This document shows, piece after piece, positions 39,934-50,821 of a DNA stretch of 64,000 bases (its first letter is position 1; the number at the start of each line of letters is the position of its first letter). The stretch is from Citrobacter sp. Res13-Sevr-PEB04-36 (GTDB lineage Bacteria > Pseudomonadota > Gammaproteobacteria > Enterobacterales > Enterobacteriaceae), in assembly GCF_015672735.1 (NCBI RefSeq), contig NZ_JADABY010000015.1, positions 1 to 64,000 of the forward strand. The letters run 5' to 3'. Made by a program: the position numbers and the translations under genes. The notes beneath the pieces were generated by a model. That model made no database searches and had not been told where the DNA came from. It saw nothing but the letters and a program-made list of their open reading frames with translations.

Positions 39934-40980
39934 ATGAGTGACAACATCCGCGTTGGGCTGATTGGCTATGGCTATGGCTATGCCAGCAAAACCTTCCATG
40001 CCCCTCTGATAGTGGGCACCCCGGGGCTGGAACTGGTTGCGGTATCCAGTAGTGATGAAGCAAAAGTGAAGGCAGACTGGCCTTCCGTTACAGTGGTCAG
40101 TGAGCCTAAACACCTGTTTAACGATCCCAGCATCGACTTGATAGTGATCCCCACGCCGAATGACACGCATTTTCCGCTCGCGAAAGCGGCGCTGGAAGCG
40201 GGTAAACACGTGGTTGTCGATAAGCCGTTTACCGTGACACTGTCACAAGCTCGCGAGCTGGATGCGCTGGCGCGTAGCCTGGGTCGTGTGCTCTCAGTTT
40301 TCCATAACCGCCGTTGGGATAGTGATTTCCTGACGCTGAAAGCCCTACTGGCAGATGGCGTGCTGGGTGAAGTTGCCTACTTTGAATCCCACTTCGACCG
40401 TTTTCGCCCGCAGGTCCGCGACCGCTGGCGTGAACAGGGTGGACCTGGTAGTGGTATCTGGTACGATTTAGCACCGCATCTTCTGGATCAGGCCATTAAC
40501 CTGTTTGGTTTGCCCGTCAGTTTGACGGTAGACCTGGCGCAGTTGCGCCCCGGTGCGCAATCGACAGATTATTTCCACGCCATTTTGACTTATCCGCAGC
40601 GTCGTGTGGTTCTGCACGGTACGATGCTGGCGGCAGCCGAGTCGGCACGCTACATCGTGCACGGTTCGCGTGGGAGTTATGTGAAATACGGCCTTGATCC
40701 GCAGGAAGAACGTTTAAAAAATGGTGAACGTTTGCCGCAAGAAGATTGGGGCTACGATATGCGTGATGGCGTGTTGACGCGGGTAGAAGGCGAAGAACGC
40801 GTGGAAGAAACCTGGTTGACCGTGCCGGGTAATTATCCAGCTTATTATGCAGGTGTCCGAGATGCGCTGAACGGCAATGGTGAAAATCCGGTTCCGGCGC
40901 GGCAGGCCATTCAAATTATGGAACTGATTGAGCTGGGTATTGAATCGGCAAAACATCGTTCTACGCTGTGTCTTGCCTGA
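39934..40980 (+). CDS. ydgJ: Gfo/Idh/MocA-family oxidoreductase YdgJ
   Basis: A 348-residue NAD(P)-dependent dehydrogenase. The N-terminal Rossmann motif is RVGLIGYGYGYASKTFHAPLI, and the family's active Lys lies in VVDKPFTVT (about residue 96). The C-terminal half is the alpha/beta domain that binds sugar-like substrates. Substrate is unknown. Single-gene unit on the + strand, divergent from blr, ending before a REP pair shared with add. Confidence 0.93.
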   Translation: MSDNIRVGLIGYGYGYASKTFHAPLIVGTPGLELVAVSSSDEAKVKADWPSVTVVSEPKHLFNDPSIDLIVIPTPNDTHFPLAKAALEAGKHVVVDKPFTVTLSQARELDALARSLGRVLSVFHNRRWDSDFLTLKALLADGVLGEVAYFESHFDRFRPQVRDRWREQGGPGSGIWYDLAPHLLDQAINLFGLPVSLTVDLAQLRPGAQSTDYFHAILTYPQRRVVLHGTMLAAAESARYIVHGSRGSYVKYGLDPQEERLKNGERLPQEDWGYDMRDGVLTRVEGEERVEETWLTVPGNYPAYYAGVRDALNGNGENPVPARQAIQIMELIELGIESAKHRSTLCLA

Positions 40981-40989
40981 TTACGGAGA

Positions 40990-41054
40990 TGCCGGATGGC
41001 GAGGCTAAAGCCTCTTATCCGGCCTACATTTGAAATCTGTAGGCCGGATAACAT
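40990..41054. repeat. BIME: two inverted REP elements between ydgJ and add
   Basis: GCCGGATGGCG..CTTATCCGGCCTACA faces GTAGGCCGGATAA. The first matches the classic REP consensus GCCGGATGGCGNNNNNNCNTTATCCGGCCTAC. It fills the gap between two convergent genes. Confidence 0.9.
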
Positions 41055-41056
41055 CG

Positions 41057-42058
41057 TTACGCCGCAGAGACTTTCTCACGCAACGCACGTTTCTCTTCAG
41101 TACTCAAAAACGCCATTTCCAGACCATTGATTTGCGCCTGACGGATCTGTTCGCGGCTCAACTCAGCTGCCGGAGCAGCAACAGTATATTCGTGAATAAT
41201 GTCCACTCCCTGAACAGCTGGGTCGTCGGTATTCAGACTGGCTAACACGCCATGTTCAAGGAAGGTTTTCAGCGGATGCGCTGCCAGCGAAGCAACGGTG
41301 CTGGTCTGGATGTTAGACGTCAGACAGGATTCAATACCAATACGTTGCTCGGCAAGAAAATCCATTAACGCAGGATCTTCTACGGCTTTGACGCCATGAC
41401 CAATACGTTCGGCACCCAGTTCTCGGATGGCCTGCCAGATGCTCTCAGGGCCTGCTGCTTCACCGGCATGCACAGTAATATGCCAGCCAGCATCGCGTGC
41501 CCGGTTAAAATGAGACAGGAACAGGCTACCCGGAAAGCCCAATTCGTCACCCGCCAGATCCAGTGCGGTAATGTGGTCGCGGTGCGCTAACAGCGCATCC
41601 AGTTCTTGCAGGCAAGCGGCTTCGCCGAAGGTACGGCTCATGATGCCAATTAAGCGGGCTTCCACGCCAAAAGCCGTACAGCCTTCGCGCACGCCAGCAA
41701 CAACCGCTTCAACCACACCCGCGACGGGGAGTTGATGCGCCATCGCCATATAGCCCGGCGAAAAGCGCAGTTCAACATAATGCAGTCCGTTACGGGCGGC
41801 ATCTTCAATATTCTCAAATGCCACGCGGCGGCAGGCATCCAGCGAAGCCAGCACCTTTACGCCCCAGTCGAGCTTTGACAAAAAACTGACTAAATCTGGC
41901 TCTGTCGAGGTGACCTGTACATGGGGAATCAACGTTTCCAGCGTTTGGGCGGGGAGCGTTAAATTAAACTGACGGCCAAGATCGAGAATGGTTTGCGCAC
42001 GAATGTTGCCATCAAGGTGGCGATGGACGTCGGTTAAGGGGAGGAATTTATCAATCAT
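41057..42058 (-). CDS. add: Adenosine deaminase
   Basis: A 333-residue zinc enzyme converting adenosine and deoxyadenosine to inosine and deoxyinosine. Zinc ligands are in [10 protein letters not shown] (HxH), [11 protein letters not shown] (His and Glu) and [10 protein letters not shown] (Asp), with the catalytic His in [12 protein letters not shown] start at 42058 ([10 protein letters not shown]), giving the E. coli length; the frame is open 12 codons further. In E. coli it stands next to malY; here a diguanylate cyclase gene intervenes. Confidence 0.96.
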   Translation of the reverse strand: MIDKFLPLTDVHRHLDGNIRAQTILDLGRQFNLTLPAQTLETLIPHVQVTSTEPDLVSFLSKLDWGVKVLASLDACRRVAFENIEDAARNGLHYVELRFSPGYMAMAHQLPVAGVVEAVVAGVREGCTAFGVEARLIGIMSRTFGEAACLQELDALLAHRDHITALDLAGDELGFPGSLFLSHFNRARDAGWHITVHAGEAAGPESIWQAIRELGAERIGHGVKAVEDPALMDFLAEQRIGIESCLTSNIQTSTVASLAAHPLKTFLEHGVLASLNTDDPAVQGVDIIHEYTVAAPAAELSREQIRQAQINGLEMAFLSTEEKRALREKVSAA

Positions 42059-42198
42059 GGTCGCACTCTTCGTTACAGGTAAAGTGCAGGGCATTATACA
42101 ACAGATTTAAAATCCGCCAATAAATTAAATAAAAGCACGAAGACCTTTCAAATTCATGGTTATTGGCGGTATTTCATCTGATTATGTTTTGAGTGGAT

Positions 42199-43587
42199 TT
42201 ATATATCTGTGATTGTCAATGCAGGCGTTGTGATCACATTGGCGCTTGCGTCGGAATGAATGACAACACAGTTACGTCCCTGATTTTTAGCCTTATACAG
42301 CGCACGATCGGCTAAATCGGCCAACTGTTCGGCGGCGGCATGATTATCAGCAGAAGATACAATACCCAAGCTAATGGTTATTGTGCGTGGAAAGTCGCCG
42401 TTAGTCGTGTCAGGTGTTTGTTGCTCAATGATTATTCTGATGCGTTCAGCAATATTATAGGCAGTATCCGCACTGGTTTCTGGTAGTAATATAGCGAACT
42501 CTTCTCCGCCAATGCGTGCGATAACGTCATGACATCGACTCTGTTGTTGAATTATTTCTGCAAGTTTTATAATTACCCGGTCACCCTGTAAATGCCCCCA
42601 AGTGTCATTTACCGATTTAAAAAAATCAATATCACAGAAGATAATGCTTAATGGTCTGTTATCATTGACTTTTTTAATCTCAGCGCTCAAGGATGAATAA
42701 AAATATCCCCGATTATAAATCCGCGTCATAGGATCTCGGACTGAATTCTGATACGACAATTCATATGCCTGACGCGATGTTTTATATCGTTGGAAGATAT
42801 CTGACATGAGTGCAATCATCACTGCCATCGCACTAAGACATTCCAGTCCCCGGGCAATGTACCATCCGGCTGAATCCATATAAGCGTATTTCAGCATAAT
42901 GGCAATGCTCACCAGGTTGCTCAGCGCAACGAGTGACATACTGAGCCAGAACAGGTTTTTAAGTCGGGTAAATATAGCGCCCAGTAAAACAATACTAGCC
43001 CACATTAGAATAAAACTATAACTTGCCAGACCACTCAATGGCCTGAGCCAGGCATTACTATTTGGGTTGACTAGCAGGAAGGTATGAGGAAGGATACGGG
43101 TTGAATACAGTAACGCCATGACCAGGTGAATAGCACACCATGCAAAAGTAAAGTGGATAGCCGCATTACATAATTTTTGTTCTTTATTTCTTTTTGCGTA
43201 TAAATAATAGGTGACAAAAAACAACCCTGCAATTAATGTGTTTCTCAGAAAGTAGAGCACTGCAATATCGTTATAAATAACGCCAGAAGGCGCTTTACCA
43301 TAAAAAAACAAACACAGTGCAATAAACAACAGGATTCCAGAACAATGGAATGCGCATGCTAACGGTACCAGAAACGTTTTTTTGCGATTGCTGATGTAAT
43401 TCATCGTCATAAAGCAACCGATCTGGATATGCAGAGCACCAGCAAAGGTGGCAATAACTGGGTAAACACTAAGGCTATAGTGTTTAGTGCTGGGGGAAAT
43501 AAATAAAAAAAGTAATAAGACTGTTACAGAAAAGGCTGAAATAACCAATAGATTTTTTTTGTGAATCTGTTCTTTCGAGGTATTCAT
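42199..43587 (-). CDS. Membrane diguanylate cyclase (MASE4-like sensor, GGDEF)
   Basis: A 462-residue enzyme making c-di-GMP from GTP. Residues about 15-270 form eight or so hydrophobic helices resembling a MASE4 sensor region; the GGDEF domain follows (DPMTRIYNRGYF to the end). The active-site GGEEF is at about residues 360-364 and a full RxxD inhibitory site (RCHD) stands five residues before it, so the enzyme should be active and product-inhibited. It is AT-rich relative to add and malY, and no gene lies here in E. coli K-12. Ribosome binding site is weak. The signal sensed is unknown. Confidence 0.9.
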   Translation of the reverse strand: MNTSKEQIHKKNLLVISAFSVTVLLLFLFISPSTKHYSLSVYPVIATFAGALHIQIGCFMTMNYISNRKKTFLVPLACAFHCSGILLFIALCLFFYGKAPSGVIYNDIAVLYFLRNTLIAGLFFVTYYLYAKRNKEQKLCNAAIHFTFAWCAIHLVMALLYSTRILPHTFLLVNPNSNAWLRPLSGLASYSFILMWASIVLLGAIFTRLKNLFWLSMSLVALSNLVSIAIMLKYAYMDSAGWYIARGLECLSAMAVMIALMSDIFQRYKTSRQAYELSYQNSVRDPMTRIYNRGYFYSSLSAEIKKVNDNRPLSIIFCDIDFFKSVNDTWGHLQGDRVIIKLAEIIQQQSRCHDVIARIGGEEFAILLPETSADTAYNIAERIRIIIEQQTPDTTNGDFPRTITISLGIVSSADNHAAAEQLADLADRALYKAKNQGRNCVVIHSDASANVITTPALTITDI

Positions 43588-43723
43588 TTTTGTTATGTAT
43601 CTGGGGTGGCGCTATATTTTTAGCATTCTGACCTCTTTGTATTTCGCATTTTTGATTTTTATTGCTGTTTATTTTGGGTGGATGGAAGAATTGCGCAATG
43701 AAAGGCTCATTGCGCAAGCAAAA

Positions 43724-44896
43724 TCAACGTAGTGAAGCAATGGCGTTAATCAATCCTTGAACGCCTTTTTCCAGTTTTGCACGCGGACACCCGGCATTCA
43801 GACGGACAAAACCGCGGCCTTCTTCACCATAGGTGTATCCCGGCATAATGGCGACTTTTTGCTGATGAATGAGCGCATCCTGCAATGCCTCGTCATCGAG
43901 ATTGAGCGGACGCAGATCAATCCATGCCAGGTAGGTAGATTGTGGGACCTGCCAGTTTAGCTCGGGGAATGCAGCATTAAGCTCACGCGCGACATACTGC
44001 AGGTTAGCGGCCAGATAATCACGTAATGCATCCAGCCATTGCGCACCTTGCTGATAAGCAGCAATATGCGCGGTAAGCGCCAGTACCGCAGGTGAGGAAA
44101 GTCCATCACGGCCTTTTAACGTAGCGAGGTAGTCGTTACGGCTATCGACACCTTCAATGATCCCGTAAGCCCCGGTTAATGCAGGAATATTAAAACTCTT
44201 GGAGCCGGACGTGAGCAGCGCCCAACTGCCTTTAGCAACTTGGCTCCATGGGATATGGGGGTTTTTGCCCCATACCATATCCATATGAATCTCATCGGAA
44301 ATGACTTTTACACCGTGGCGTTGACATAAGCCGGCCATGGTCTCCAGTTCATCGCGGGTCCACACTTTGCCGGTCGGATTCTGCGGACTGCAGAGCAGAA
44401 GAATTTTGCTCTCAGGTCGTGAAAGTATCTCTTCCAGCTTAGCCATGTCGCAATGCCAGCCGTGTGCATGTTTCTCCAGGGCAACAGGGAGTACCGCGCG
44501 TTGGTTGCCCTCAATAGCTTTGTAAAATGCATCGTAAGCCGGAGTATGGATAACTACCGCGTCACCTGTTGACGACCACTGGCGGATCAGTTCCGACACC
44601 ATATAAATAACGGAGGGGCCATAAACCACCGATTGCGGGTCAATTTGGGTGTTATGCCGGGTCAGGAACCAGTGACTAATCGCCGTCAAAAACTCTTCAT
44701 TTTTCCAGCGACTATAGCCCAATACACCGTGTGACAGGCGCTGTGTCAGCGCCTCCAAAATGCAAGGTGCAGTGGCAAAATCCATATCTGAGATGGTGAA
44801 CGGGAGCAGATCGGCCGATCCAAACCGGTCAGCGACGTAGTCCCACTGGGTACACCATGTACCATGTCTGTCAACTTCCTTAGAAAAATCAAACAT
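43724..44896 (-). CDS. malY: PLP-dependent cystathionine beta-lyase / MalT modulator MalY
   Basis: A 390-residue class I/II aminotransferase-fold enzyme with C-S lyase activity; E. coli MalY also binds and inactivates MalT, the maltose activator. PLP Lys is in SGSKSFNIPALTGAYG, the cofactor Asp in SDEIHMDMVW, and Arg in GFVRLNAGCPR. Length equals E. coli MalY (390). It follows malX by 10 bases, forming the malXY operon controlled by MalI. Confidence 0.96.
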   Translation of the reverse strand: MFDFSKEVDRHGTWCTQWDYVADRFGSADLLPFTISDMDFATAPCILEALTQRLSHGVLGYSRWKNEEFLTAISHWFLTRHNTQIDPQSVVYGPSVIYMVSELIRQWSSTGDAVVIHTPAYDAFYKAIEGNQRAVLPVALEKHAHGWHCDMAKLEEILSRPESKILLLCSPQNPTGKVWTRDELETMAGLCQRHGVKVISDEIHMDMVWGKNPHIPWSQVAKGSWALLTSGSKSFNIPALTGAYGIIEGVDSRNDYLATLKGRDGLSSPAVLALTAHIAAYQQGAQWLDALRDYLAANLQYVARELNAAFPELNWQVPQSTYLAWIDLRPLNLDDEALQDALIHQQKVAIMPGYTYGEEGRGFVRLNAGCPRAKLEKGVQGLINAIASLR

Positions 44897-44906
44897 ATCG
44901 TTGCCC

Positions 44907-46499
44907 TTATGCCTGTACGGTATTCATCAGAACCGCCATTTCGTCTTTCACTGACTGGACCTGCGGACCAATCACCACCTGCAGGTTATGCTGGTTGAGT
45001 TGAACGACGCCAATCGCACGATTGTCCTTCAGCGCCTGTACGTTCACAAGCGACATATCCTTCACTGACAAACGCAAACGGGTAATACAGTTATCCAGAT
45101 TAACGATGTTTTCAGCACCGCCCAGTGCCGCCAGAATAGCGGGTACGTTATAGCCCGATTTACCCGGCGTTCCGGCCATGACTTTTTCAATGTTGCTGGC
45201 AATTTCGACGTCACGACCTGGCGTTTTCAGATTAAAGCGCGTGATGGCGAAGCGGAAGATGATGTAGTACACCGCGAACCAGATAGCGGCAACAACCGGC
45301 ACCAGATACCACTTGGTGGACAACCCGTGCAGGATGCCAAACACCACGAAGTCAATCAGGTTGCCATCGGTGTTGCCGATGGTGACGCCAAGTACCGCCA
45401 TCACGGTAAAGCCGAGCCCAGTTAACAGCGCGTGGATTACATACAGTACCGGCGCCACGAACAGGAATAGGAATTCCAGGGGTTCGGTGGTACCACCGAT
45501 CACACAGGCAATCAGCCCAGAGATTAATAACCCCTTAATTTTATGACGGTTTTCAGGGCGAGCGCAGTGGTACATCGCTAACGCTGCGCCCGGTAAACCG
45601 CCGAGGAACGCTGGCATTTTACCCTGAGACAAGAAGCGCGTGGCGCTTTCAGAGAAGCCCTGGGTGGTCGGACAGCTCAACTGAGCCTGAAAAATAGTCA
45701 GCGCGCCGCTCACGCTATGACCACACACGTCCTGCGTACCACCTGCTTCAGTGAAGCGAATTAAGGCTACCAGAATGTGGTGCAAACCAAACGGTAACAG
45801 CAGACGTTCACCGGTACCAAATAACATCGGACCAAATTCACCTGCGCTGTTAATGATATGACCTAATCCGGTAATGCCCATGGCGAAAATTGGCCAAATC
45901 AGCGGAATGACCAGTCCGACCAGCCCCATGACCACCGACGAGATAATTGGCACAAAGCGGGTACCACCGAAAAAAGCCAGCGCATCCGGGAGGCGAATGT
46001 TGTGGAAGCGTTCATGCAGCATCCAGACAATGATCCCGGCGATCACCGCACCCAGGATCCCGGTGTCGATCGACTGGATCCCAAGGATATTTTGCACGTT
46101 GTTGGCTTTGAGAATCGCCGCGTCAGTGGTGGGTAAAATACCTTTGGCTGTTAACCAAAAGTTGACGGCAAGGTTCATGACCGCATAGCCGACAAACCCG
46201 GCAAAGGCCGCGACACCTTTGTTTTCACGTGCCAAACCGAGGGGAATGGCGATACAAAACATCACTGGCAGAAAACTAAATGCGAAAGAACCGACTTTAC
46301 TCATCCAGGTAAACAGCGCTTGCAGCATCGGATTCCCCAATGCCGGGATCAACGTAATGACATCATGGCTGCTTAATGAGCTGCCGATCCCTAACATGAT
46401 CCCACAAAAAGAGAGCAGCGCCACGGGCAACATAAACGTTTTGCCCAACTGCTGGAAAAATTCCCATAACGTGATTTTTGGTGTAGTGCTCGTCGCCAT
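44907..46499 (-). CDS. malX: PTS EIICB transporter MalX
   Basis: A 530-residue phosphotransferase permease for glucose/maltose-like sugars. Residues about 1-420 form the membrane EIIC domain; the C-terminal EIIB domain has the phosphorylated Cys in NLDNCITRLRLSVKD (about residue 472). Length equals E. coli MalX (530). First gene of malXY, divergent from malI; a MalI operator lies 46-61 bases before its start. Confidence 0.96.
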   Translation of the reverse strand: MATSTTPKITLWEFFQQLGKTFMLPVALLSFCGIMLGIGSSLSSHDVITLIPALGNPMLQALFTWMSKVGSFAFSFLPVMFCIAIPLGLARENKGVAAFAGFVGYAVMNLAVNFWLTAKGILPTTDAAILKANNVQNILGIQSIDTGILGAVIAGIIVWMLHERFHNIRLPDALAFFGGTRFVPIISSVVMGLVGLVIPLIWPIFAMGITGLGHIINSAGEFGPMLFGTGERLLLPFGLHHILVALIRFTEAGGTQDVCGHSVSGALTIFQAQLSCPTTQGFSESATRFLSQGKMPAFLGGLPGAALAMYHCARPENRHKIKGLLISGLIACVIGGTTEPLEFLFLFVAPVLYVIHALLTGLGFTVMAVLGVTIGNTDGNLIDFVVFGILHGLSTKWYLVPVVAAIWFAVYYIIFRFAITRFNLKTPGRDVEIASNIEKVMAGTPGKSGYNVPAILAALGGAENIVNLDNCITRLRLSVKDMSLVNVQALKDNRAIGVVQLNQHNLQVVIGPQVQSVKDEMAVLMNTVQA

Positions 46500-46544
46500 C
46501 TAACGACTCCTTGTAAAAAATCGACCAACTAATGATGGCGAGAA

Positions 46545-46560
46545 GATAAAACGTTTTACC
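46545..46560. promoter_or_regulatory. MalI operator (malX side)
   Basis: GATAAAACGTTTTACC: a nearly perfect palindrome centred on ACGT matching the E. coli MalI site GATAAAACGTTTTATC at 15 of 16 bases. It lies in the malX promoter region. Confidence 0.88.
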
Positions 46561-46569
46561 TAATTTTAG

Positions 46570-46585
46570 TGCGTTACAAATCACA
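46570..46585. promoter_or_regulatory. CRP site in the malX-malI intergenic region
   Basis: TGCGT-TACAAA-TCACA: one perfect and one degenerate CRP half-site, placed between the two MalI operators as in E. coli, where cAMP-CRP activates both divergent promoters. Confidence 0.6.
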
Positions 46586-46623
46586 TTATCGAATGATAAT
46601 AGGGCGTATAAATACGGATGATT

Positions 46624-46639
46624 GGTAAAACGTTTTATC
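46624..46639. promoter_or_regulatory. MalI operator (malI side)
   Basis: GGTAAAACGTTTTATC, a 15 of 16 match to GATAAAACGTTTTATC, about 30 bases before the malI start; supports autorepression by MalI. Confidence 0.88.
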
Positions 46640-46669
46640 CATCACGTTATCAGGGAGCTTTCTGGTTTT

Positions 46670-47698
<1,029 letters not shown>

Positions 47699-47710
47699 TA
47701 TCCCAGGCGT

Positions 47711-47741
47711 AAAAAAGCCCGATACATTGCGTTATCGGGCT
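47711..47741. terminator. Terminator between malI and ydgA
   Basis: AGCCCGATA and TATCGGGCT pair perfectly; on the minus strand six T residues follow, so it mainly ends ydgA transcription and may serve malI as well. Confidence 0.75.
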
Positions 47742-47766
47742 GTGACTAGTCTCACGCAGATGAAGA

Positions 47767-49275
47767 TTATGGCTGCGGGATGGCCGGGGCATCCGGAGCA
47801 GACAGTGTTGGCATACCAAACATGCCGACAAATTCATCCAGCGGCATTTTTTGGCCGTTGAGCGTCACCTGACCATTTGCGTATTGCAGGCTGGAGCCGA
47901 TGGTGTTGTCCTGTACCGTCGTAATGCGGAACATTTGACCCATTGCGGCCAGGCCATTGACCTGCTGCTTCGCCATACCTGCGGCTTCTTCCTGCTGATA
48001 TCCTTCCAGTTTGGCAATCTGAGTCATGAACTCAATCGCCATATCCATTGGGATCGCCAGCTTGGCGTCCAGCGATTTCACTGAGCGATCCACTTCCTGG
48101 GCCAGAGTTTTTGATTCTTCCTGGTTAGCGTTTGGATCTTTCAGGAACAGGGACAGATTAAAGCTTGTCTCACCTTTGGCATTTTTCCAGCTCAGCGGCG
48201 CAACGGTGATAACCGGCTCACCCTTCATCAGGATAGGCAGAGCGCTGAAGAACGCCTCGGTCACTTTCTGCTGATACAGCTCCGGGTTCTGCACTACGTC
48301 AATCTGCGACATCAATGCTTTGGTTTGGGCACTATACTGCTGGCTGAACTGATGTAATGCTTCGCCATCAATCTGGCCCACTTTCAGCGTCAGCTTACCG
48401 CTACCCAAATCCTGCCCCTGCAATTTCAGGCTATTGAGCGAGTAATCCAGCTGGCTGTTGACGGTTTTACCCTCGTTGACCAGATCTGATTTACCGTCGA
48501 TACCCATGCCTTCCAGCACCGCCAGCTCTTTGCCTTCGACGGAAATAGACAGCTTATCAAGGGACAATTTCTGATCGCCAATACGCTCACCAAAGCTGGC
48601 AACCGAGCTTGAACCATCCGTTTTCAGATTATTAAAGGTAACTTGTACCTTCTGGTCATACTCGTTAACTGCATTGACCACGCCGCTTTGCGCTTCACCG
48701 GTCAGGGAAACTGCGTTACCGTCTTTGTCGGCGCTGAGTTGGAATTCACCTCCGCTAAAGGCCACTTTCTCATCGCCTTTTTCGTAACTCAGCGGCTTGA
48801 GAGATATGTCAGAACGGGTATCGCCACTATAGCCCACGCGGGAATTGATGATGAAAGGAGACTCACCCTTGGCAATGTCAAACAACGGTTTGGTAACGTC
48901 ATTGTTCACCAGCGTGGTTTTCACTGCGGCCATCGCGGGCATCAGGTTGAATGATTTAAGCTGGGCCAGCGGGAAAGGACCGTGATCGACGGATTCATCC
49001 AGAACGATGCTTTGCCCTGGCTTCAGCCAGGCATTTTCCTGACCGGCAACAGGTTTCACCACCAGTTGCAGCTGGCTGCTGAACACACCGCGCTGGTAGT
49101 TCTGATAACTCAGCTCAATGCCTGCCTCGGGTGAGAGGCGTTTGAGCTGATCGTTTGCCTGCGTCACCATCTCAGCGAGATGGGTTTCCAGTTTATTCCC
49201 CGTGAACCAGGCGCCGCCTGTCCAGACGATTCCCAGTGCAACCACCACACCCGCAGCTACCAGCGTTTTTTTCAT
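47767..49275 (-). CDS. ydgA: DUF945 family protein YdgA
   Basis: A 502-residue protein with an N-terminal membrane anchor or uncleaved signal (MKKTLVAAGVVVALGIVWTGGAWF) and a long periplasmic part of the DUF945 family. In E. coli it associates with the inner membrane; function is not defined. The frame is open 18 codons upstream, but 49275 reproduces the E. coli start and length. It follows manA on the same strand, separated by a terminator hairpin. Confidence 0.93.
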   Translation of the reverse strand: MKKTLVAAGVVVALGIVWTGGAWFTGNKLETHLAEMVTQANDQLKRLSPEAGIELSYQNYQRGVFSSQLQLVVKPVAGQENAWLKPGQSIVLDESVDHGPFPLAQLKSFNLMPAMAAVKTTLVNNDVTKPLFDIAKGESPFIINSRVGYSGDTRSDISLKPLSYEKGDEKVAFSGGEFQLSADKDGNAVSLTGEAQSGVVNAVNEYDQKVQVTFNNLKTDGSSSVASFGERIGDQKLSLDKLSISVEGKELAVLEGMGIDGKSDLVNEGKTVNSQLDYSLNSLKLQGQDLGSGKLTLKVGQIDGEALHQFSQQYSAQTKALMSQIDVVQNPELYQQKVTEAFFSALPILMKGEPVITVAPLSWKNAKGETSFNLSLFLKDPNANQEESKTLAQEVDRSVKSLDAKLAIPMDMAIEFMTQIAKLEGYQQEEAAGMAKQQVNGLAAMGQMFRITTVQDNTIGSSLQYANGQVTLNGQKMPLDEFVGMFGMPTLSAPDAPAIPQP

Positions 49276-49296
49276 TTCGATATCCATAAAATAAAT

Positions 49297-49318
49297 CCAG
49301 GCGTTTGAAGACGCCTGG
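49297..49318 (-). terminator. Hairpin between manA and ydgA
   Basis: On the minus strand CCAGGCGT and ACGCCTGG pair around a 6-base loop and run into ATTTATTTT, 65 bases after manA and about 20 bases before the ydgA start. It would uncouple the two genes or attenuate ydgA. Confidence 0.65.
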
Positions 49319-49382
49319 AGGGGTGACATGTCTTTAACTCACTACTAGCTTAGCAAGAGTTGTTAAAAATATCAGTATCTTG

Positions 49383-50558
49383 CTACAGCTTGTTATAAAC
49401 CCGCGCTAAACGACCCGTACCGCTGATGTTCACTGGTGACTCATTAGCGCTGATAAATGCCGATTCACCTGCTTTCAGGACCAGACGTTGCTCGCCCTTG
49501 CTCAACACGGCTTCGCCTTCAACACAGAACAAAATGGCGGCGCTGAGCTGGCTAATAGTGGCACCACTGGCAGACAGTTCATGCAGGGAGAAGGCGAAAT
49601 CGTCAACCGGGATCGGGAAGTCCAGCTCCCCACCTGTTTTAATAGGGGTTGTCAGCAGTTCATTCGCCGGTTTAGCGACAAACTGTACGTTGGCAACCAG
49701 TTCTGGAATATCGATATATTTCGGCGTCAGCCCGGCGCGCAGTACGTTATCAGAGTTGGCCATAACCTCGAGCGCCACACCTTGCAGGTAGGCGTGCGGG
49801 GTTTCGGCAAACAAGAACATTGCCTCGCCTGGGTTCAGCTTAACCACATTGAGCAGCAGCGGAGAGAACAGGCCGCTATCGTCAGGGTAAACATCCGCGA
49901 CCAGGCGGATGGTTTGCCACGGCTCGCCCTGTTGACTGTTAAGGGCTGATTTCAGCACAGCCAGCGCACGGGATTTCTCTTCGCCCTGCATATTCAATAA
50001 GCTGGCGAAAAGGTGGCTCAGACGCTCAGCGTTGGGTTCCTGCAGGAAGTGAGCAATGGCAGGATGTGCGCCAGACACTGGCTGTAGCAGCGCCACAATC
50101 TCGGAGAACTCGCGAAACGCATTCATCGCCAGGAAAGGCGTCAGGGCAAACACCAGTTCGGGCTTGTGATTAGGATCTTTGTAATTACGCTCGGCGGCGT
50201 CCATTGGGATCCCGGCGGCGTTTTCTTTGGCAAAGCCAACCTCTGAATTATGTTTGTTCGGGTGGACCTGAATCGAAAGAGGTTGCGCGGCGCAGAGAAC
50301 TTTAAACAGGAATGGCAGTTCACCAAAGCGTTTTGCCACAGCATCACCTAACAGTGCGGACTTATCGTGCTCGATCACGTCACGCAGAGAAACCGTCTGG
50401 CCGTCGGCGTTCTGAACCCGAGAACTGCTTTTCGGGTGGGCGCCCATCCACAGCTCCGCCATCGGTTGCTGGGTCGGATTTTCAATGCCATAAAGTTCCG
50501 TTAACGCAGTTTTGCTTCCCCAGGCATAGTTCTGCACTGAGTTGATGAGTTTTTGCAT
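49383..50558 (-). CDS. manA: Mannose-6-phosphate isomerase
   Basis: A 391-residue type I zinc isomerase interconverting mannose-6-P and fructose-6-P; it feeds mannose use and GDP-mannose synthesis. Zinc ligands lie in QPLSIQVHPNKHNSEVGFAKE (Gln, His) and in KPELVFALT (Glu). The long open frame continues 90 codons upstream, but the ATG at 50558 begins MQKLINSVQNYAWGS exactly as in E. coli. Divergent from fumA across 263 bases. Confidence 0.97.
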   Translation of the reverse strand: MQKLINSVQNYAWGSKTALTELYGIENPTQQPMAELWMGAHPKSSSRVQNADGQTVSLRDVIEHDKSALLGDAVAKRFGELPFLFKVLCAAQPLSIQVHPNKHNSEVGFAKENAAGIPMDAAERNYKDPNHKPELVFALTPFLAMNAFREFSEIVALLQPVSGAHPAIAHFLQEPNAERLSHLFASLLNMQGEEKSRALAVLKSALNSQQGEPWQTIRLVADVYPDDSGLFSPLLLNVVKLNPGEAMFLFAETPHAYLQGVALEVMANSDNVLRAGLTPKYIDIPELVANVQFVAKPANELLTTPIKTGGELDFPIPVDDFAFSLHELSASGATISQLSAAILFCVEGEAVLSKGEQRLVLKAGESAFISANESPVNISGTGRLARVYNKL

Positions 50559-50821
50559 TATCAAGCCCTGTTTCAATGTGGAATTATCTCTGACTATTAA
50601 ACCAAGAAACCCACGGGGAAGTAACCTGCACATGTAAAAAGTCGTACTTGTCTCAGTTTTTGTTAAAAAATTGTGTAGGATATGGTGACTCGCTTTTAAT
50701 ACCCTGAGCAATTCTGGTTGCGCAAAGGCCGTTGCTGGCACAATCGGACCCGCGACAGGGAAGCAGGGCAATGGAACATCTGCCCAGAGAATAACCAGAC
50801 CGAGCAGTAAGTGAGAGCACA

